Source: Nanobdellati archaeon (lineage in GTDB: Archaea > Nanobdellota > Nanobdellia > Woesearchaeales > JAADFO01). Taken from it: a DNA stretch of 38,888 nucleotides. The notes beneath the pieces were generated by a model that did no database searches, was not told the DNA's origin, and worked only from the letters and a program-made list of their open reading frames with translations. Shown piece by piece: positions 6,756 through 14,908 of this stretch (the stretch's first letter is position 1; each line of letters begins with the position of its first letter). The DNA lies in the NCBI GenBank assembly GCA_013152815.1, contig JAADFO010000002.1, positions 1 to 38,888 of the forward strand. The letters run 5' to 3'. Made by a program: the position numbers and the translations under genes.

Positions 6756-7562
6756 ATGAGAAAAATCGCAGTGATCAACCAGAAGGGTGGAGTCGGCAAG
6801 ACCACCACAGCTATCAATCTTTCCGCAGGGCTTGCCAGGGAAGACAAGAAAGTGCTGCTCCTGGACCTGGACCCGCAGGGACATGTGGCCAGCTTCTTCC
6901 CAGGAGGGGGAGAGAAGAAGGACATGTTCGAACTGCTGACCAACGGGGCGACGGCCGAGGAATGCATCGTCTCCATAGGAAAGAACTTCGACGTCATACG
7001 GAGTTCCTCCACCATGCGGGGAGCAGAATACGCCCTTTACCAGAAACAGGACGGGGCAGCCAAGCTCCAGGAAAAGCTCGAGCATCTCTCTGGCTATGAC
7101 TTCGTGATCGTCGACTGCCCGCCCTCGGTGGGCATCATCACCCAGAACGCGCTCCAGTACTGCGACGAGGCGTTCATCCCGGTCTCCACCGAACCCCTTG
7201 CCATCGACGGCGCGAGGAAGATCATCGCCACCATCAAGGAATTCACCGAACACAGCGGCAAGGACGTCAGGGTGAGCAAGGTCATCCCGACACTCTACGA
7301 CCGAAGGAACAGGATCTGCAAGGAATCCCTTGAGAAACTGCAGAATGAATACTATGACATCATCACCGAACCCATACGGCAGAACAGCAAGCTCAAGGAA
7401 GCGCCGCTCCATCGGAAATCCATCTTCACCTACGCCCGGAGCTCCCGGGGAGCGAAAGATTATGGCAGGCTTGTCATGCAGGTCCTTGCCGATGAAGCGC
7501 GGACCGTCCCCTCAGGAGGGGCAGACAGCATCATCCTGCAACCCATGACCGGCCATGCATGA
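6756..7562 (+). CDS. parA: ParA/Soj-family partition ATPase
   Basis: 268 residues, normal for chromosomal ParA/Soj. The deviant Walker A KGGVGKTTTAINLS is at about 10-23, the A' motif LLLDLDPQGH at about 34-43, and Walker B YDFVIVDCPPSVG at about 113-125. Family members bind DNA non-specifically as ATP dimers and position chromosomes, plasmids or other cargo. The ATG at 6756 has a purine-rich SD (gggaggg). It is unusual that no ParB follows; glutamate dehydrogenase does. It could serve chromosome segregation with a distant partner, or position another cargo, as MinD/ParA-like proteins do. Confidence 0.92.
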   Translation: MRKIAVINQKGGVGKTTTAINLSAGLAREDKKVLLLDLDPQGHVASFFPGGGEKKDMFELLTNGATAEECIVSIGKNFDVIRSSSTMRGAEYALYQKQDGAAKLQEKLEHLSGYDFVIVDCPPSVGIITQNALQYCDEAFIPVSTEPLAIDGARKIIATIKEFTEHSGKDVRVSKVIPTLYDRRNRICKESLEKLQNEYYDIITEPIRQNSKLKEAPLHRKSIFTYARSSRGAKDYGRLVMQVLADEARTVPSGGADSIILQPMTGHA

Positions 7563-7597
7563 GAGCCAGAAAAGAATCGGATAACATTCTGGATAAA

Positions 7598-7607
7598 ACA
7601 TATAAAC
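7598..7607 (+). promoter_or_regulatory. TATA box of gdhA
   Basis: ACATATAAAC, centred about 28 nt before the ATG at 7631. It lies inside the open upstream extension, so the extension is not translated. Confidence 0.6.
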
Positions 7608-7630
7608 ATACTCCTTGCTTCCAGCTAGCC

Positions 7631-8869
7631 ATGGCAACCTCTGAATCACAATACGAAAACGCCCTCGCGAGGGTGAAGAAGGCGTTCGACATCCTCAAGA
7701 TAGACGACCAATATTTTGAGATGCTCAGGGCTCCGAAAAGGACCGTGACCGTGTCGCTCCCGGTCCGCATGGACAACGGGAAGATCCGCATCTTCGAAGG
7801 CTACCGCGTCCAGCACTCAGACCTGCGGGGCCCGAGCAAAGGCGGCATCCGTTTCCACCCTGAAGTCGACATGGACGAGGTCAAGACCCTCGCCTTCCTC
7901 ATGACCTGGAAGAACACGGTCATCGACATCCCCTACGGCGGAGCGAAGGGAGGGGTCATCGTCAACACCAAGGAACTCTCGCTCAATGAGCTGGAACGGC
8001 TCTCAAGGATGTACATCCTCAAGATGGCCGCGGTCCTCGGACCCAAGAGAGACATCCCTGCTCCCGACGTCTACACCAATCCTGCTGTCATGGCCTGGAT
8101 GATGGACGAATACTCCAAGATGATGGGCCACAATGTCTTCGGCGTCATCACCGGCAAACCGGTCGAGCTCGGAGGCTCTTTGGGAAGGGACAAGGCGACA
8201 GCCCAGGGCGGCATCTTCGCCCTCAATGATGCCCTGAAGAAGCTGGAGCTCAAGCCGACGACGGCCGCGGTCCAGGGCTTCGGGAACGCCGGCTATACCT
8301 TCGCGAAGTTCCTGTTCGACGACGGCTTCAAGGTGGTTGCGGTCTCAGACTCCTCAGGAGGGATATATAACGCAGAGGGCTTGCATATCGACCAGGTATG
8401 GGCACACAAGCAGAAGACCGGCAAGGTCCAGGGATTCCCTGGAGCGAAGGACATCACCAACCAGGAGCTGCTCGAGGTCGACGCAGAGGTGCTCGCGCCG
8501 GCAGCGCTCGCCTACCAGATCGACAAGGAGAACGCGAACAATGTCAAGGCCAAGGTCATCGTCGAGCTCGCGAACAACCCCACCGCGCCCGAAGCGGACG
8601 AGATCCTCCACAGGAAGGGCATATTCCTCATCCCGGACATCCTCGCCAACTCAGGAGGGGTCGCAGTCTCCTATTTCGAATGGGTGCAGAACAACCAGGG
8701 CTTCGCATGGACCCGCAAGGAAGTCAACGAGAGGCTCAAGCAGAAGATGGAGCACGCGTTCAACGAGGTGTACAGCCGGGCACAGAAGCATAAGGTGGAT
8801 ATGCGGCTCGCAGCCAACATCTACGCCACCGAGAAGATGGTCAAGGTCATGAAACTCCGGGGCTATTGA
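7631..8869 (+). CDS. gdhA: Glutamate dehydrogenase, NAD(P)-dependent
   Basis: 412 residues, the usual hexameric GDH length. It interconverts glutamate and 2-oxoglutarate plus ammonia in the cytoplasm, linking carbon and nitrogen metabolism. Motifs include GPSKGGIRFHP (substrate binding), PYGGAKGGV with the catalytic Lys, AAVQGFGNAG (Rossmann dinucleotide loop) and the C-terminal ILANSGGVAVSYFEW. The frame is open for 24 more codons upstream, but the TATA box at 7598-7607 and the family's N-terminus support the ATG at 7631. Cofactor preference cannot be settled by eye. Confidence 0.96.
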   Translation: MATSESQYENALARVKKAFDILKIDDQYFEMLRAPKRTVTVSLPVRMDNGKIRIFEGYRVQHSDLRGPSKGGIRFHPEVDMDEVKTLAFLMTWKNTVIDIPYGGAKGGVIVNTKELSLNELERLSRMYILKMAAVLGPKRDIPAPDVYTNPAVMAWMMDEYSKMMGHNVFGVITGKPVELGGSLGRDKATAQGGIFALNDALKKLELKPTTAAVQGFGNAGYTFAKFLFDDGFKVVAVSDSSGGIYNAEGLHIDQVWAHKQKTGKVQGFPGAKDITNQELLEVDAEVLAPAALAYQIDKENANNVKAKVIVELANNPTAPEADEILHRKGIFLIPDILANSGGVAVSYFEWVQNNQGFAWTRKEVNERLKQKMEHAFNEVYSRAQKHKVDMRLAANIYATEKMVKVMKLRGY

Positions 8870-8889
8870 ACGTCAACCCATCCCTTCTC

Positions 8890-9384
8890 ATGAACGACAG
8901 CTACTATGACGGCATCGCATCCGGCTATGACCAGTTGCATGGAGAGGAACAACAGAAGAAGTTCCTGTTGATCAAGGAACGGTTTCTTTCGCATATCGAC
9001 GTCGAGGACATCGGGCGCGCACTCGACGTTGGCTGCGGGACAGCACCCTATGCTGCGATGATCGGCTTCCCTGTCGAAGGCATCGACCCTTCGGCCGGGC
9101 TGCTCAGGCGATGTCCCTACAGGAAGAAACGGGTCGGCAATGCCGAAGCATTGCCCTACCCTGACCATGCCTTCGACCTGGTCTTCTCCCTGACTGCCAT
9201 ACAGAACTTTGCTGACATCGAGAAAGGGCTGCGGGAGATGCGACGGGTCGGCAAGGAGATGTTCATCCTGAGCTATCTCAAGAGGAGTGAAAAGGCAGAG
9301 CGCATAAAGCAATCCATAGGGCAGCTCTTTACAGTCGAGGAACGTCTCGAAGAGGACAAGGACATCATCCTCCTGTGCAGGTGA
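8890..9384 (+). CDS. Class I SAM-dependent methyltransferase
   Basis: 164 residues. Motif I ALDVGCGTAPY and the acidic post-I residue in EGIDPS mark the SAM pocket; NAEALPYPDHAFDLVFSLTAIQNF is the motif II-III region of Methyltransf_11 proteins. The N-terminal YYDGIASGYDQLHGEEQQKK matches the standard opening of small-molecule methyltransferases of this group. A TTG at 8866 overlaps the gdhA stop, but the ATG at 8890 places the conserved opening at the N-terminus and is preferred. It probably reads through from gdhA. The substrate is unknown, and it is somewhat short. Confidence 0.85.
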   Translation: MNDSYYDGIASGYDQLHGEEQQKKFLLIKERFLSHIDVEDIGRALDVGCGTAPYAAMIGFPVEGIDPSAGLLRRCPYRKKRVGNAEALPYPDHAFDLVFSLTAIQNFADIEKGLREMRRVGKEMFILSYLKRSEKAERIKQSIGQLFTVEERLEEDKDIILLCR

Positions 9385-9419
9385 CGAAAGCCAGGAAACC
9401 AACACGCCTCTTTCTTCCT

Positions 9420-10001
9420 TCAGCCGAGCGGCACCGGCGGGAGGCTGCTTCCCATGAGACCGAACATCAGAGGGAACACGATTTTCAGCAGACCGAGATA
9501 GAGGGAGATGAACAGCAGGAGATAGAGGGTCGTAAAGGTGACCACGACCGTCAGAAGATCGACCTGGAAGAACTCCATGGTTGCGCGGAACAGGGTCATG
9601 GCCGAAAGGAGAAGCAGGGAAAGGAGGGCGATGCCAGAGAGCACGCCTTTCACGAGCGTCATAGAGAGTTCATCTCCAGGTATCATGCCGATGAGGACGA
9701 CGACAAGGAATCCGAAGGATGAGATATAGTATCCAAGAGACAGGGCAGTCAAGGATTCATAGAACCCTCCCCGTTGGATCAGCACATGCAGGGCAATCTT
9801 TATCAGGAAGGCGATGAACAGGTTTAGCAGGAACACGCCGACGAATACGGTGACAGCCATCTCCCAGTGCTGGGTCATCAGGAATGCGCTGAGGGCGGTC
9901 AGCAGGCTGGCTCCCAGCAAGAGCAGCAGGGTCTTTGTCATGGATCGCTCTGCCTTCGCCCGGGCGATGGCATCCAACGGAAAGAAGATTGCATCAAACA
10001 T
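9420..10001 (-). CDS. Yip1-like polytopic membrane protein
   Basis: 193 residues with about five hydrophobic helices (roughly 24-42, 48-72, 88-108, 115-135, 150-180). A short cytosolic N-terminus begins MFDAIFFPLDAIARAKAE, the kind of amphipathic lead seen in YIP1-domain proteins of archaea and bacteria. No enzymatic motif is visible. The start is supported by GAGGTGA (plus-strand 10009-10015) and a TATA box further up. The family assignment is from topology and the opening motif, so moderate. Confidence 0.65.
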   Translation of the reverse strand: MFDAIFFPLDAIARAKAERSMTKTLLLLLGASLLTALSAFLMTQHWEMAVTVFVGVFLLNLFIAFLIKIALHVLIQRGGFYESLTALSLGYYISSFGFLVVVLIGMIPGDELSMTLVKGVLSGIALLSLLLLSAMTLFRATMEFFQVDLLTVVVTFTTLYLLLFISLYLGLLKIVFPLMFGLMGSSLPPVPLG

Positions 10002-10053
10002 GTCAAAATCACCTCATCGATGTTAACAAATCATTTCTTCCTATAGCAGATCC

Positions 10054-10061
10054 ATATATAA
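10054..10061 (-). promoter_or_regulatory. TATA box of the Yip1-like gene
   Basis: TTATATAT on the minus strand, about 55 nt upstream of the ATG. This leaves a leader of about 30 nt that carries the GAGGTGA Shine-Dalgarno at 10009-10015. Confidence 0.55.
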
Positions 10062-10116
10062 GTGTTTTCATCTATACTTCATCGGTCCAGGGAGGACCGA
10101 ATGGTTCTGTCATAAG

Positions 10117-10125
10117 CTTTAAATA
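10117..10125 (+). promoter_or_regulatory. TATA box of the DUF1189-like gene
   Basis: CTTTAAATA, about 37 nt before the ATG at 10158, giving a very short leader. Confidence 0.5.
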
Positions 10126-10157
10126 CCATTGATTCCTGAGAGCAGCAGGGAACAGCC

Positions 10158-10886
10158 ATGGAGAACACCAAGGAATTTCTTCGCAACATACCCCGGACCT
10201 TCAACCCGGACACCTATGTCGAATTCTCCAGACGGAGCTTCCGCGAGGCCATCTCTTATTTCATCTCTTTGGTATTGGTCTCCTTCTTCGTCATGATCCT
10301 GCTCTTCCTGCCCAAGGCAGCGTTCCTGCCGTCCATGGTGAGCGAAGAGTTCCAGCATTTCGATACGCTCAGGCTGGTCCCTGAGATCAACATGACGGCA
10401 CCGTTCACCATCAACATCACCGGACCGTTCCTCAGGATCGACACGACCACCAACCACACGGCAAGAGGCGATGAGAGCATCCTCATCACACGGGACAAGG
10501 CATTCTTCAGCCTGTTCTTCAAGGAACACGAAATCACCCTCGACAGCTATGAGGATGTCAAAGGCAACCAGGAGGCCTTCTTCGCCATGTTCTGGATGTT
10601 CCTCGTCCTGATGATGCCAAGCCTCCTCTTCCTGCTCTACATCTTCATGCTCGTGAAATACCTGGCCATCATCCTGCTGTTCTCGGTGATAGCCTATGGC
10701 AGCATACGGCTCGCCAAGAGACGGCTCGGATTCAAGAGGATACTCAACATCGGGCTCTACGGAAGCACGGTCCCGCTTGCCATCGAGGCCATCACCAGAC
10801 CGTATCTGGGCAGCTTCTATCAGATCCCTCTCATCATCTTCATCGTCTATTTCTCGATTGCGGTGATCCTCAATGCCGACCGATGA
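10158..10886 (+). CDS. DUF1189-like integral membrane protein
   Basis: 242 residues. One transmembrane helix lies at about 32-52 (ISYFISLVLVSFFVMILLFLP). An extracytoplasmic domain follows at about 55-140 with N-glycosylation-type sites (NMT, NIT, NHT). A cluster of C-terminal helices then covers about 143-180, 197-212 and 218-238. This one-plus-several topology and the opening NTKEFLRNIPRTFNPDTYVEFSRRS agree with DUF1189 proteins, whose function is unknown. It overlaps the flavin-reductase-like gene by 14 bp, so the two are co-transcribed. Confidence 0.65.
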   Translation: MENTKEFLRNIPRTFNPDTYVEFSRRSFREAISYFISLVLVSFFVMILLFLPKAAFLPSMVSEEFQHFDTLRLVPEINMTAPFTINITGPFLRIDTTTNHTARGDESILITRDKAFFSLFFKEHEITLDSYEDVKGNQEAFFAMFWMFLVLMMPSLLFLLYIFMLVKYLAIILLFSVIAYGSIRLAKRRLGFKRILNIGLYGSTVPLAIEAITRPYLGSFYQIPLIIFIVYFSIAVILNADR

Positions 10887-11388
10887 GCTCGGCCAGATTC
10901 TCGGCCCGAGACAGACCGTCCTCATAACCGCCCGGACCGAGAAGACCCCCATCGGCGTCAAGCGGGTGGTGGACGATCTTTATCCCACAGACCATCACTG
11001 CCTGCTCTCTGCAGATCCCTTCCATTACGCCATCGTGCTGCCCGCCGACTCCAAGATGGCCACGACCATCAGGACGAGCAAAAGCTTCTGCGTCAATTTC
11101 CTCTCGCTCCGGTTCGCAGGCGTCATGCATGATGCCCTGCGGAAGGACCCTGACTTCCAGGACAAGTTTGCAGTCCTCAACATCAACAAGACAGAATGCA
11201 GACACATCGATGCCCCCTGCGTCAGGGAAGCGGCGGCCACCATGGAAGTGGAAGTCATGAGCATAGAGGAATTCGGGAAGAACGTATTCATCGCCGGAAA
11301 GGTCCTCCGCCAGACCTTCTCACGTGAAGAGCATCGGCCGTTCCATCTCAGCGGCGGAAGGTTCACTACCACGGAAACCATCCAGTGA
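10873..11388 (+). CDS. Flavin-reductase-like FMN-binding split-barrel protein
   Basis: 171 residues. The middle (YAIVLPADSKMATTIRTSKSFCVNFLS, about 53-79) is the classic flavin reductase-like pattern in which a loop binds FMN phosphate before a VNxxS strand. Such proteins use FMN, with or without NAD(P)H, for small redox reactions or as electron carriers. Two Cys (CRHIDAPC) in the second half are unusual and might hold a metal or disulfide. It overlaps the preceding membrane-protein gene by 14 bp. No substrate can be assigned. Confidence 0.75.
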   Translation: MPTDELGQILGPRQTVLITARTEKTPIGVKRVVDDLYPTDHHCLLSADPFHYAIVLPADSKMATTIRTSKSFCVNFLSLRFAGVMHDALRKDPDFQDKFAVLNINKTECRHIDAPCVREAAATMEVEVMSIEEFGKNVFIAGKVLRQTFSREEHRPFHLSGGRFTTTETIQ

Positions 11389-11423
11389 GAAGGAAAAGCA
11401 CAACAAGGAAGGCAAACGTTAAC

Positions 11424-11432
11424 TATATATAT
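11424..11432 (+). promoter_or_regulatory. TATA box of the acidic-protein gene
   Basis: TATATATAT. The predicted start leaves an A/G-rich leader of about 75 nt ending in a gagggag Shine-Dalgarno just before the ATG at 11529. Confidence 0.5.
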
Positions 11433-11528
11433 AGCATCCTAGGAAGGAACTAACAACGAGAAAGGAAAGAAGGCAGAGAAGCGACATCACAGACAACATC
11501 AAAAAAGAAAACAAACGAGGGAGAACAC

Positions 11529-12575
11529 ATGGATCATGAAGACAAGGTCAAAGAACTCGCAGCAACGTTGAAGAGATCAGGACTCGCCGCATCGCTCATG
11601 GAGGCGATGGAACGTGCCAAGGCCATCCTTTCTGTCAAGAAGCCCAAGCCAGAGCCTCAACAGGAGCTTCCGACAGGAGAGAAGAACATCCTTGCGGAAG
11701 ACAAGACGCTCCAGGAGCTCATGGACCAGGATGCCCAGGAAGTCTACAGCAAGGACAAGGAAAGGAAGATGCCCTCTGCTGAGACGCCCACAGAGACAGC
11801 GGCTTCCCGGAAGGATGCTCCCGAAGAAGAAGCTCATGAAGAAAGACCGACCCTGACAGAAGAGACAGGACAGCCAAGGCAGGATGCGAGTGAACCTGTT
11901 GCTGAGCAACAGCCAGCCGAAGCAGACCATGCTGATGTCCAAGAAGACAGGACAGCATCGCAGCCTCACCGACCCGAACATTCCGACGGTTCACCTGATG
12001 AACCGATCGTGGCCATCCAGGAGGATCTCAACGAGATAAAGGAAGAGCTGAAGGCAGAGGAAGAGACCATCCATGAGGAGACAGAGACCAGACCCCTGAC
12101 TTCAGGGGTTGTTGCAGAGGAACCTGTCCCTGCAGAGCCTGCTGCACCCGCTGTCCAGGAAGCACAGGAAGATGCGGTTCCACAAACACAAAAAGAGCCT
12201 GCAGACACCCAGGAACAGGAGCCTGCGATGCCAGAGGCAGAAGAACCGACAGCAGAGGTCCGGGAAGAACAGGCAGCAGAAGCCGGACGGCAGGACACAG
12301 GAGAAAGCCCTTTCATCGTTGAAGAGCATGATGCCGAGAGCAGAAGAGCTGACGGACAGGCTGAACAGGCAGCAGAGGCGAGAGAGGATGCACAGATAGA
12401 AGAGGAACTCCCGCCCTCACCAGAACCGCCTGCGGGAACAGCCGCTCCAGGACTGTCCGGAACAGGAATGGCCGGCCCGGAACAACCAGCAGCAGAGACA
12501 GACAAGACCGAAGAACCTTTCATCGTCAGGACAGAGGAAGAGCTTGAAGAGGAGAAGGCGCAAGAACATCCATAG
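11529..12575 (+). CDS. Acidic, intrinsically disordered protein with a short N-terminal helical module
   Basis: 348 residues. Residues 1-37 (KVKELAATLKRSGLAASLMEAMERAKAIL) form one or two amphipathic helices and look like a conserved docking module. Nearly all the rest is Glu/Ala/Pro/Gln-rich low complexity without Cys or Trp. FIVEEHD and FIVRTEEE occur as two related short motifs near 265 and at the C-terminus. Such tails usually act as flexible scaffolds or counter-ions to basic proteins. There is no signal peptide or membrane helix, so it is cytoplasmic. The ATG is supported by a gaggga Shine-Dalgarno. Function unknown. Confidence 0.75.
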   Translation: MDHEDKVKELAATLKRSGLAASLMEAMERAKAILSVKKPKPEPQQELPTGEKNILAEDKTLQELMDQDAQEVYSKDKERKMPSAETPTETAASRKDAPEEEAHEERPTLTEETGQPRQDASEPVAEQQPAEADHADVQEDRTASQPHRPEHSDGSPDEPIVAIQEDLNEIKEELKAEEETIHEETETRPLTSGVVAEEPVPAEPAAPAVQEAQEDAVPQTQKEPADTQEQEPAMPEAEEPTAEVREEQAAEAGRQDTGESPFIVEEHDAESRRADGQAEQAAEAREDAQIEEELPPSPEPPAGTAAPGLSGTGMAGPEQPAAETDKTEEPFIVRTEEELEEEKAQEHP

Positions 12576-12690
12576 GAGCATATCGTCCAGCTCAACACGT
12601 TCTCACAGCTATTGTTTGTTCTTTGATATCTTTGATACATCGTCTTCCGGAGAGGAGAAAAAGCAGGAAGACCATCAAAGAATAGTAACA

Positions 12691-12698
12691 TTTAAATA
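12691..12698 (+). promoter_or_regulatory. TATA box of a candidate small RNA
   Basis: TTTAAATA preceded by AACA, about 26 nt upstream of a stretch with no open reading frame that ends in a hairpin terminator at 12771-12797. Confidence 0.45.
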
Positions 12699-12717
12699 AT
12701 CGTATTGACTACTCAGT

Positions 12718-12797
12718 GGTTACATCATGTAGAGATGACAGGATAATCCCTATAGTGACTTCAATGATGGAAAGAAGGCCAGAACGGCCTTCTTTTT
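12718..12797 (+). ncRNA. Candidate small non-coding RNA or leader RNA
   Basis: Between a good TATA box (12691-12698) and a perfect GC-rich hairpin with a U-tract lies about 80 nt of non-coding sequence. It can form small stems (CATC/GATG at about 12723-12738, GGAT/ATCC) before the terminator stem. It precedes the promoter of a large surface-protein gene. It could be an independent sRNA or, if transcription reads through, an attenuating leader. No known RNA family is recognised; C/D-box signatures are incomplete. The 5' end is inferred only from TATA spacing. Confidence 0.35.
12771..12797 (+). terminator. Intrinsic-terminator-like hairpin with U-tract
   Basis: A perfect stem of 9-10 bp (AAGAAGGCC / GGCCTTCTT) with the loop AGAAC, followed directly by T residues. 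Archaeal termination relies mainly on the U-tract, and a bacterial-looking hairpin of this quality is unusual. Confidence 0.6.
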
Positions 12798-12800
12798 ATG

Positions 12801-12806
12801 TTTAAA
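12801..12806 (+). promoter_or_regulatory. Probable TATA box of the surface-protein gene
   Basis: TTTAAA directly after the terminator. It would give a leader of about 30 nt containing GGGTGA (12848-12853) before the ATG at 12860. A second AT-rich box at 12827-12840 would instead give a leaderless start. Confidence 0.4.
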
Positions 12807-12859
12807 CGCAAAAGGCCCTTAGAAATCATAAAAATAAAAACCGTACGGGTGAAAGCAAC

Positions 12860-14908
12860 ATGAAAAAAACCTTTTTGTTCGGAATTGTTCTTTTCCTGAT
12901 CACGGTCAGTTCAGCCTTCGCCGCTGATGACCTAACCATCTCAGGAACCCCGGGTCTGCTGACCGCAAACCCCGGAGACACGGTGAACACCAGTTTTCTG
13001 CTGACCAACAGCGGCACCACAGATCTCAACCTCACCTTCGCTCCGCTCACCCTCACGCAGGGGATCGAGAGCTTCACCGGCACACTGACACCGGTCACCA
13101 CCGAGAACTTCATCGCCGGCTCCACCCAGCTGGTGAACATCAGCATGCTGCTCGGAGCCGACCAGTTCGCCGGAACCTATGCAGGCACCGTTGAAGTCAG
13201 CGGCGGCAATGCAAGCGACTCCTTCACCCTCCAGGTGAGCGTCAACGCAGAACCCTCTGCCACCATGAACGACCTGAGCATGACCATCATCCAGGGGAAT
13301 GCCGGGACCGGCCTCCTGACCGTCACCAACACAGGCAACACCGTCTACGGAGCAAATCTCGTCTCCGGCAACCTGGTGGGCCTCAATCCTGCCAATGTCA
13401 TCTCATCTGCAGCAGTCATCTTTGATGATGCGGTCTTCGACGTCGCCTATGGCTCGTCCCACTCCACCGGCATGACGGTGACCATCCCCTCGGGAGCTGC
13501 AGCAGACACCTATACCGCAACCCTCAGCTGCTCGGCATGCGCCTCCACTCTCACCTCAACCTTGACAGTCACGGTGCAAGAGCCTGTCGCGACACTGAGC
13601 CTGTCTAAAAGTACACTGGAGTTCAAGGAGAAGCCCGGCCAGACCTTCTCAGGGACCATAACGGTCACCAACGACGGAAGCGTCAACCTGGTAGACATCA
13701 CGCCGGTGTTCAGCGGACTCTCCGCCTACAACATCACCACCGATGCAGGGACGTTCTCCCTCAACATCGGCCAGACCAAGCTGGTCACCATCAAGGGAAG
13801 CATCCCTGTCGATGCAGACATCGAGCAGAGCCCCTTCACAGGCGACCTCACCTTCAGCAACAGCCTCGCCAGCGCAAGCACAGGAATCAAGCTCTACGCT
13901 GAGAACCAGCTCGAGCTGAAAAAGTTCGACATCTACGTGAACAACAAGCACGAACGGGTCAGCGACGGCGAGACCATCGACAACATCAAGCCCGGAGACA
14001 CCATCCGCTTCAAGGGCGAGGTCGAGAACACCTGGTCCACCTCAAGAACAGAGGACAAGGACATCAACGACATCGAAGCAGACCTGTTCGTCGAGAACAT
14101 CGATGACAGCGACGACATCGATGAGACCCTCGACATCAATGACCTCAACGCCAGGGATACGGACACCTTCGAGTACACATTTGTGGTCCCCCTGAACACG
14201 GATGAGGACACCTTCGACGGCTATGTCATACTTCGGGGAGAGGACGATGACAACGCCCGGCACTACTACAGGCTGGACTTCTCGCTCAAGGTCGAGCGGG
14301 ACCGGAACGACATCAAGCTCAGCGACATCGTCGTGCAGCCCCAGACCCTTTCCTGCGACAGGAGCTTCTCCGTGGATGCGAGAATCATCAACATCGGACG
14401 GGACACCCAGAGGAACGTTGTCCTCGAGGTGAAGAGTTCCCAGCTTAACATCCAGCAGCAGGAGACCGGTATCAGGCTGTCTGACAACCCTGACGACAGC
14501 GATAACGAGTTCGAGAAGAACTTCCTCCTGAGCATACCGGATACCCAGAGGGCAGGCACCTACCGGCTCAACATCAACGCCTATCTTGACAGGACATCGC
14601 TGGCCGATTTCAAGACCGCGGACATCATCGTCAAGGATTGCGCCACCCAGGAACCGACAGGAACCACCGGAAACGAGGGCACAGGACAGACGAACGAGAA
14701 CGCGGGCAGTGGCAACGGCAACGTGAAGGTCATCACTTCCCCGACCACCACGACCACCGAGATCCCCGACGTGTCGGTCATCGCACAGCCTGTCCAGAAA
14801 GAGACCAGCTTCACCGACACCTCAGCCTACATCGTGCTGCTCGGCTTCATCGCCCTGCTGCTCCTGGTCGGCGTGATCTCTCTGTTGGTGCTCCTGTTCA
14901 AGAAATAG
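12860..14908 (+). CDS. Cell-surface protein with Ig-like repeats and C-terminal membrane anchor
   Basis: 682 residues. Signal peptide at 1-21 (KKTFLFGIVLFLITVSSAFA). Three related beta-sandwich segments follow (about 25-130, 135-245, 250-350), each with a NxGxxxL or TNTGN/TNDGS strand as in NPCBM-associated NEW3/COG1470-type domains. An Asp-rich domain follows (about 355-500; ENIDDSDDIDETLDINDLNARD may bind Ca2+), then another beta domain (about 490-600). A Thr/Gly/Asn-rich stalk and a transmembrane helix (about 656-679) ending FKK close the protein. The topology is extracellular with a short cytosolic tail. It is monocistronic, and its 3' end overlaps the antisense tail of taw3 by 82 bp. Confidence 0.85.
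   Translation: MKKTFLFGIVLFLITVSSAFAADDLTISGTPGLLTANPGDTVNTSFLLTNSGTTDLNLTFAPLTLTQGIESFTGTLTPVTTENFIAGSTQLVNISMLLGADQFAGTYAGTVEVSGGNASDSFTLQVSVNAEPSATMNDLSMTIIQGNAGTGLLTVTNTGNTVYGANLVSGNLVGLNPANVISSAAVIFDDAVFDVAYGSSHSTGMTVTIPSGAAADTYTATLSCSACASTLTSTLTVTVQEPVATLSLSKSTLEFKEKPGQTFSGTITVTNDGSVNLVDITPVFSGLSAYNITTDAGTFSLNIGQTKLVTIKGSIPVDADIEQSPFTGDLTFSNSLASASTGIKLYAENQLELKKFDIYVNNKHERVSDGETIDNIKPGDTIRFKGEVENTWSTSRTEDKDINDIEADLFVENIDDSDDIDETLDINDLNARDTDTFEYTFVVPLNTDEDTFDGYVILRGEDDDNARHYYRLDFSLKVERDRNDIKLSDIVVQPQTLSCDRSFSVDARIINIGRDTQRNVVLEVKSSQLNIQQQETGIRLSDNPDDSDNEFEKNFLLSIPDTQRAGTYRLNINAYLDRTSLADFKTADIIVKDCATQEPTGTTGNEGTGQTNENAGSGNGNVKVITSPTTTTTEIPDVSVIAQPVQKETSFTDTSAYIVLLGFIALLLLVGVISLLVLLFKK

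Noticed and set aside
10119-10961. Minus-strand open frame of 280 codons
   Set aside because: Antisense shadow of the DUF1189-like membrane protein; its Glu/Asp/His-rich composition is the mirror of hydrophobic codons.
12718-12797. C/D-box sRNA
   Set aside because: ATGATG-like C boxes are present but no properly spaced CTGA D box was found on either strand.
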